Assembly: GCA_039026555.1 (NCBI GenBank) | Contig: JBCCMB010000117.1 | Span: 1-8,959 of the forward strand | Source of the DNA: JBCCMB01 sp039026555 | Lineage (GTDB): Bacteria; Pseudomonadota; Alphaproteobacteria; Caulobacterales; Hyphomonadaceae | Direction: 5' to 3' | Length of the DNA stretch: 8,959 nt | Shown here: piece after piece, positions 6,934-8,959 of the stretch | How the letters are laid out: every line of letters starts with the position of its first letter | How positions within the stretch are numbered: position 1 is the stretch's first letter | Translations under genes and position numbers: made by a program | Notes under the pieces: model-generated | Told to the model about the DNA's origin: nothing | The model's database searches: none | Seen by the model: only the letters and a program-made list of their open reading frames with translations

Positions 6934-7494
6934 ATGTCAAATGAACCCGTTATGGCGGACGAGTTGGATGATGAGACGCCGCGAGGCGTCGTCTGGCTCA
7001 TAAAGGTCGGCGACGCCGTCTACGGCCCCTATCCTCGAACTAAATTGCTCGATTATCTCGAAGAAGGCCGCATCGCCGGGCACTCCTTGATCGCATGCGG
7101 GCCGGATGACGAGTTCATGCGCGCCGACCAGCATCCGAATTTGCGTTGGGATTTTTCGGCGCGCGCAGCGCGCGGCTTCAACAAGCCCAAATTGGAGGAC
7201 GGCGAAACGGAAGTGCCGGTGTCCAATTTCTTTATCTGCTGTCGATTGCTCGCCGGATCGCAGGACTTTGAAGATGTGCTCCACGAAACCGGACGGTTCG
7301 CACGCGCCGGCGGCGATATGTGGGTGTTGCGCGCGGACGTGACGCTGCCGCAATTGCGCAATCGGCTGTCAAAGGTGATGCGTAAGGACGAGCAGATGAT
7401 CATCGTCAACGCCACCAAAAACCGGATCGCCTGGTTCAATCTCGGCCCTGAAAACGACATCGCTGTGCGGTCCGTCTGGGACGTCGACGAATAG
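6934..7494 (+). CDS. GYF_2-like domain protein with a possible SinR/Cas2-like C-terminal domain
   Basis: This encodes 186 aa with two regions. Residues about 19-54 fit the GYF_2 (DUF4339-like) pattern: VVWLIKVGDAVYGPYPRTKL followed by LLDYLEEGRIAGHSLI, with the W, GPY and EGRI positions in place. Such domains are usually thought to bind peptides or partner proteins. A linker (75-95) leads to residues about 97-170, whose order of strands and helices (NFFICCRLL; a helix after SQDFEDVL; MWVLRADVTLPQLRNRL; DEQMIIVNAT; IAWFNL) resembles SinR-family proteins and the Cas2-like ferredoxin fold. The Asp usual at the end of strand 1 of that fold (as in YDL) is Arg here, so nuclease activity is unlikely. 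The resemblance is from pattern memory only. There is no signal peptide or membrane helix. It is 81 bp upstream of the thioesterase pair on the same strand and might be co-transcribed. Confidence 0.75.
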   Translation: MSNEPVMADELDDETPRGVVWLIKVGDAVYGPYPRTKLLDYLEEGRIAGHSLIACGPDDEFMRADQHPNLRWDFSARAARGFNKPKLEDGETEVPVSNFFICCRLLAGSQDFEDVLHETGRFARAGGDMWVLRADVTLPQLRNRLSKVMRKDEQMIIVNATKNRIAWFNLGPENDIAVRSVWDVDE

Positions 7495-7506
7495 CGCCGT
7501 TTTCAT

Positions 7507-7539
7507 CGCGCAAGTTCATGTTTAGAACCCTTTTGCGCG
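7507..7539. repeat. Hairpin-forming inverted repeat between GYF_2-like gene and thioesterase operon
   Basis: CGCGCAA (7507-7513) pairs perfectly with TTGCGCG (7533-7539). Inside it GTTC (7514-7517) pairs with GAAC (7525-7528), giving an 11-bp left arm with a 4-nt bulge on the right. No T-run follows on the plus strand, so it is not a standard intrinsic terminator. It could weaken read-through, act as an operator, or shape the leader of the thioesterase mRNA. Confidence 0.45.
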
Positions 7540-7575
7540 CGCGACGCGCCCAACAGAATTATTGACGAGATTCTT

Positions 7576-8076
7576 ATGTCAGGCTCAGCTTCAGACGACG
7601 TCCCGGATCACGTTAAGCTGATGAAGGAGAACGCGCCGAAACTGATGTCGATCGCGCCGTATGCGGCGGCTTTAGGTATGGAGTTGATCGATTTCGACCA
7701 AGGCGTGGCGCGAATGAGAGCGCCTTATCGCGAAGATCTGGTGGGAGATCCCGAAACCGGCGTCATTCATGGCGGCGTAGTGACAGCTCTCTTGGACAAT
7801 TGCGCCGGCGTTGCAGTCATCTCCGCGCTTCAGAAATTCAAATCCACCGCCACCTTGGATCTGCGCATCGACTATATGCGCCCTGGCGAGCGGGGTCGCG
7901 ACATTATGGGCGAAGCGGAATGCTACAACGTCACCAAATCCGTCGCTTTCGTCCGAGCCTGGGCCTATCACGACAGTAAGGATCGTGTGATCGCCACGGC
8001 GGCGGGCGCCTTCGCGCTCAATGATCCCGGCGGATGGGCGAAAATGGCCAACAAGGCGAAGGAGGCGCTGTCATGA
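7576..8076 (+). CDS. PaaI-family hotdog thioesterase, Asp-type
   Basis: This encodes 166 aa with one hotdog fold. The signature GVIHGGVVTALLDNCAG (62-78) gives H65-G66-G67 and D74, with the same nine-residue His-to-Asp distance as the HGG...LAD motif of E. coli PaaI, in which the Asp is catalytic. The beta strand LDLRIDYMRPG (94-104) is typical of the family. These enzymes hydrolyse acyl-CoA thioesters, often aromatic or medium-chain, and clear stalled CoA intermediates; the substrate here is unknown. An N-terminal helix (11-27) and a C-terminal Lys/Ala tail extend the core. The ATG at 7576 has only a modest GACGAG upstream. The last codons contain the AAGGAGG of the next gene, and the stop overlaps that gene's ATG (ATGA), so the two are co-translated. 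Confidence 0.92.
   Translation: MSGSASDDVPDHVKLMKENAPKLMSIAPYAAALGMELIDFDQGVARMRAPYREDLVGDPETGVIHGGVVTALLDNCAGVAVISALQKFKSTATLDLRIDYMRPGERGRDIMGEAECYNVTKSVAFVRAWAYHDSKDRVIATAAGAFALNDPGGWAKMANKAKEALS
8059..8065 (+). promoter_or_regulatory. Ribosome binding site deciding the start of the second thioesterase
   Basis: AAGGAGG lies 7 nt before the ATG at 8073. This excludes the longer reading from the in-frame ATG at 8034, which lies deep inside the first thioesterase gene. Confidence 0.85.
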
Positions 8077-8510
8077 CCTTAGACGCCTCAGAAGAGAATC
8101 ATGATGCGTTCACGGCTTATCTCCAATCGCTACCCTTTGTCCGGTTTTTAGGCATTCGGTGCGATATTCGCGGCGATGAGATGACCTCCATCCTGCCCTA
8201 TCAAGACATGCTCATCGGCAACCCAACCATACCAGCCCTGCATGGCGGCGCGGTCGGGGCGTTTTTGGAGATCGCCGCGATGGCGCAGCTGTTTCTGGCG
8301 TCGGGCATTGCACGGCCGCCCAAACCCATCGACCTCACCGTCGATTATCTTCGCTCCGGCGCGCCAGAGGATGTTTTCGCGCGCGCGACGATCACCAAGC
8401 TTGGCCGCCGGATCACCAATGTCCGCGCAGAGGCGTGGCAAACACGGCGCGACAAACCGATCGCCGCCATCCACGCGCATTTTCTGATGCCGAATGCGCC
8501 CGAGACCTAG
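8073..8510 (+). CDS. PaaI-family hotdog thioesterase, Glu-type
   Basis: This encodes 145 aa starting in the ATGA overlap with the first thioesterase. The motif PALHGGAVGAFLEIAAMAQL (54-73) aligns with HGG...D of its partner, but the acidic residue is Glu (E66) in place of Asp. The strand PIDLTVDYLRSG (85-96) mirrors LDLRIDYMRPG of the first gene, so the two are ancient paralogues, far diverged elsewhere. Both H57-G58-G59 and an acid are kept, so it may be active. Alternatively the pair may form a mixed hotdog dimer or tetramer, because active sites in this fold lie at subunit interfaces. The overlap and strong ribosome site suggest near-equal expression. No terminator follows in the plus-strand sense. 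Confidence 0.9.
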   Translation: MTLDASEENHDAFTAYLQSLPFVRFLGIRCDIRGDEMTSILPYQDMLIGNPTIPALHGGAVGAFLEIAAMAQLFLASGIARPPKPIDLTVDYLRSGAPEDVFARATITKLGRRITNVRAEAWQTRRDKPIAAIHAHFLMPNAPET

Positions 8511-8523
8511 GTGAAAGCTATCC

Positions 8524-8558
8524 AAAAAAAGCGCGATCTCCCTCGCCGGAGACCGCGC
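8524..8558 (-). terminator. Rho-independent terminator for the right-edge minus-strand gene
   Basis: Stem arms at 8531-8541 and 8548-8558 pair at 10 of 11 positions (A8536/C8553 is the mismatch) around a 6-nt loop. Read on the minus strand the stem is followed directly by seven T (8530-8524). It lies 46 nt past the TAA of the minus-strand gene. Read on the plus strand there is no T-tract, only A, so it does not serve the thioesterase operon well. Confidence 0.8.
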
Positions 8559-8603
8559 AAAAATGTAACACGCCATGTGAGACTTGATTTAGTCGATGAG
8601 TGT

Positions 8604-8959
8604 TTAAGCGGCTTGTGAAGCGTCGGCGGCCGTTCCAGCCCCCAAAAGATCACCTAAATGTCCAAAGCCGCGTAATCCGTATTTCGATGCGGCGAAGTCG
8701 CCGATCGCAGGAAGAAGCTTCCCGATTTGATCATGCCCGAGACCCGCCTTTTGGAGGTCGCGAAGCATATTGGCCGCCACAAGCGAGCGTCCGCCGGGGG
8801 TTTTTTCGATCAGACGTGCGATAACGCCCGTCGCCGCCCCGACATCTGCGCCGATTGTCGACGACAAGGATCGCAATTTTCCGAGGAGCTCTACCGTAAG
8901 CTCCCCGGCGCGCGGACTTTGTCGGCGACAATCGGCGCAGATGTCGGGGCGGCGACGGG
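8604..8959 (-). CDS. Small Gly/Ala/Leu-rich protein, start uncertain, possibly DUF2780-like
   Basis: The frame is open from the TAA at 8604-8606 to the window edge. The only start codons upstream of the core are TTG at 8876 (90 aa) and TTG at 8867; no ATG or GTG occurs between 8876 and the edge, so the true start may lie beyond the window. The protein has a motif KTPGGRSL followed by ANMLRDLQKAGLGHDQIGKL and LPAIGDFAASKYG, then a Gly-rich tail. The pattern of a Gly-flanked helix pair faintly recalls the C-terminal part of DUF2780 proteins, but this is weak. There is no clear signal peptide or membrane helix in the visible part. The first codons lie in the inverted repeat, so the 5' end may be affected by assembly. 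A good intrinsic terminator follows, which supports a real transcription unit on this strand. Confidence 0.55.
   Translation of the reverse strand, partial: RRRPDICADCRRQSPRAGELTVELLGKLRSLSSTIGADVGAATGVIARLIEKTPGGRSLVAANMLRDLQKAGLGHDQIGKLLPAIGDFAASKYGLRGFGHLGDLLGAGTAADASQAA
8827..8867 (+). repeat. Left arm of a 41-bp inverted repeat
   Basis: This arm is the reverse complement of 8919-8959 at 40 of 41 positions. It lies in the coding sequence of the right-edge minus-strand gene and encodes LSSTIGADVGAATG on that strand. Confidence 0.9.
8919..8959 (-). repeat. Right arm of the 41-bp inverted repeat, ending at the window edge
   Basis: Reading the plus strand gives LSATIGADVGAATG, one residue different from the peptide encoded by the left arm on the minus strand. 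Identity continues to the last base, so the repeat may be longer than seen. The 51-bp spacer (8868-8918) holds an inner hairpin, GGAGCT (8885-8890) against AGCTCC (8899-8904), extended outward by CCG/CGG. Confidence 0.9.

Noticed and set aside
3658..8510. One catabolic operon joining the GMC enzyme, crotonase and thioesterases
   Set aside because: The genes are on alternating strands with separate promoter regions, so only the two thioesterases are demonstrably co-transcribed.
8148..8576. Minus-strand ORF antisense to the second thioesterase
   Set aside because: The plus frame contains clear hotdog motifs and a strong ribosome site; the minus frame crosses the terminator hairpin and has no family pattern.
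1..8959. CRISPR array, insertion sequence, tRNA or phage gene
   Set aside because: No regularly spaced direct repeats, transposase-like or phage-like reading frame, or cloverleaf-like segment was seen. The only long repeat is the inverted one at the right edge.

Overview
The window looks like ordinary chromosome of a GC-rich alphaproteobacterium. The gene families (short PAS_5-type protein, tandem PilZ protein, AhpD-like carboxymuconolactone-decarboxylase family protein, GMC flavoenzyme, crotonase, paired PaaI-type thioesterases) and the compact layout fit Caulobacterales/Hyphomonadales or Parvularculales-like bacteria, but genus cannot be fixed from the sequence. I see no tRNA, rRNA, CRISPR array, transposase or phage gene.

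Layout. At 1-1222 two translationally coupled minus-strand genes encode small membrane proteins of unknown function; the second runs off the left edge. From 1431 to 7494 seven genes alternate strand without exception: AhpD-like protein (+), secreted His/Cys-rich protein (-), PAS_5-like protein (+), GMC oxidoreductase (-), double PilZ protein (+), enoyl-CoA hydratase-like protein (-), GYF_2-like protein (+). Three convergent pairs end stop-on-stop (two share a CTAG, the third is separated by 2 bp), and three divergent pairs are separated by 94-183 bp. At 7576-8510 two PaaI-family hotdog thioesterases overlap by ATGA and form a clear operon. At the right end a minus-strand gene with its own intrinsic terminator (8524-8558) begins in or beyond a 41-bp, one-mismatch inverted repeat that ends exactly at the last base.

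Functionally, three genes (crotonase and two thioesterases) point to acyl-CoA metabolism, and the GMC enzyme to oxidation of an alcohol or choline-like substrate. The PAS_5-like and PilZ proteins suggest signalling, with PilZ implying cyclic-di-GMP. Because most genes are singly transcribed on alternating strands, there is no strong case for one large pathway operon.

The items most worth a second look are the GYF_2-like protein whose C-terminal half resembles the SinR/Cas2-like ferredoxin fold but lacks the usual Asp, the near-perfect inverted repeat with coding potential on both strands at the right edge, the Asp/Glu difference between the two coupled thioesterases, and the strict alternation of genes with fused stop codons.
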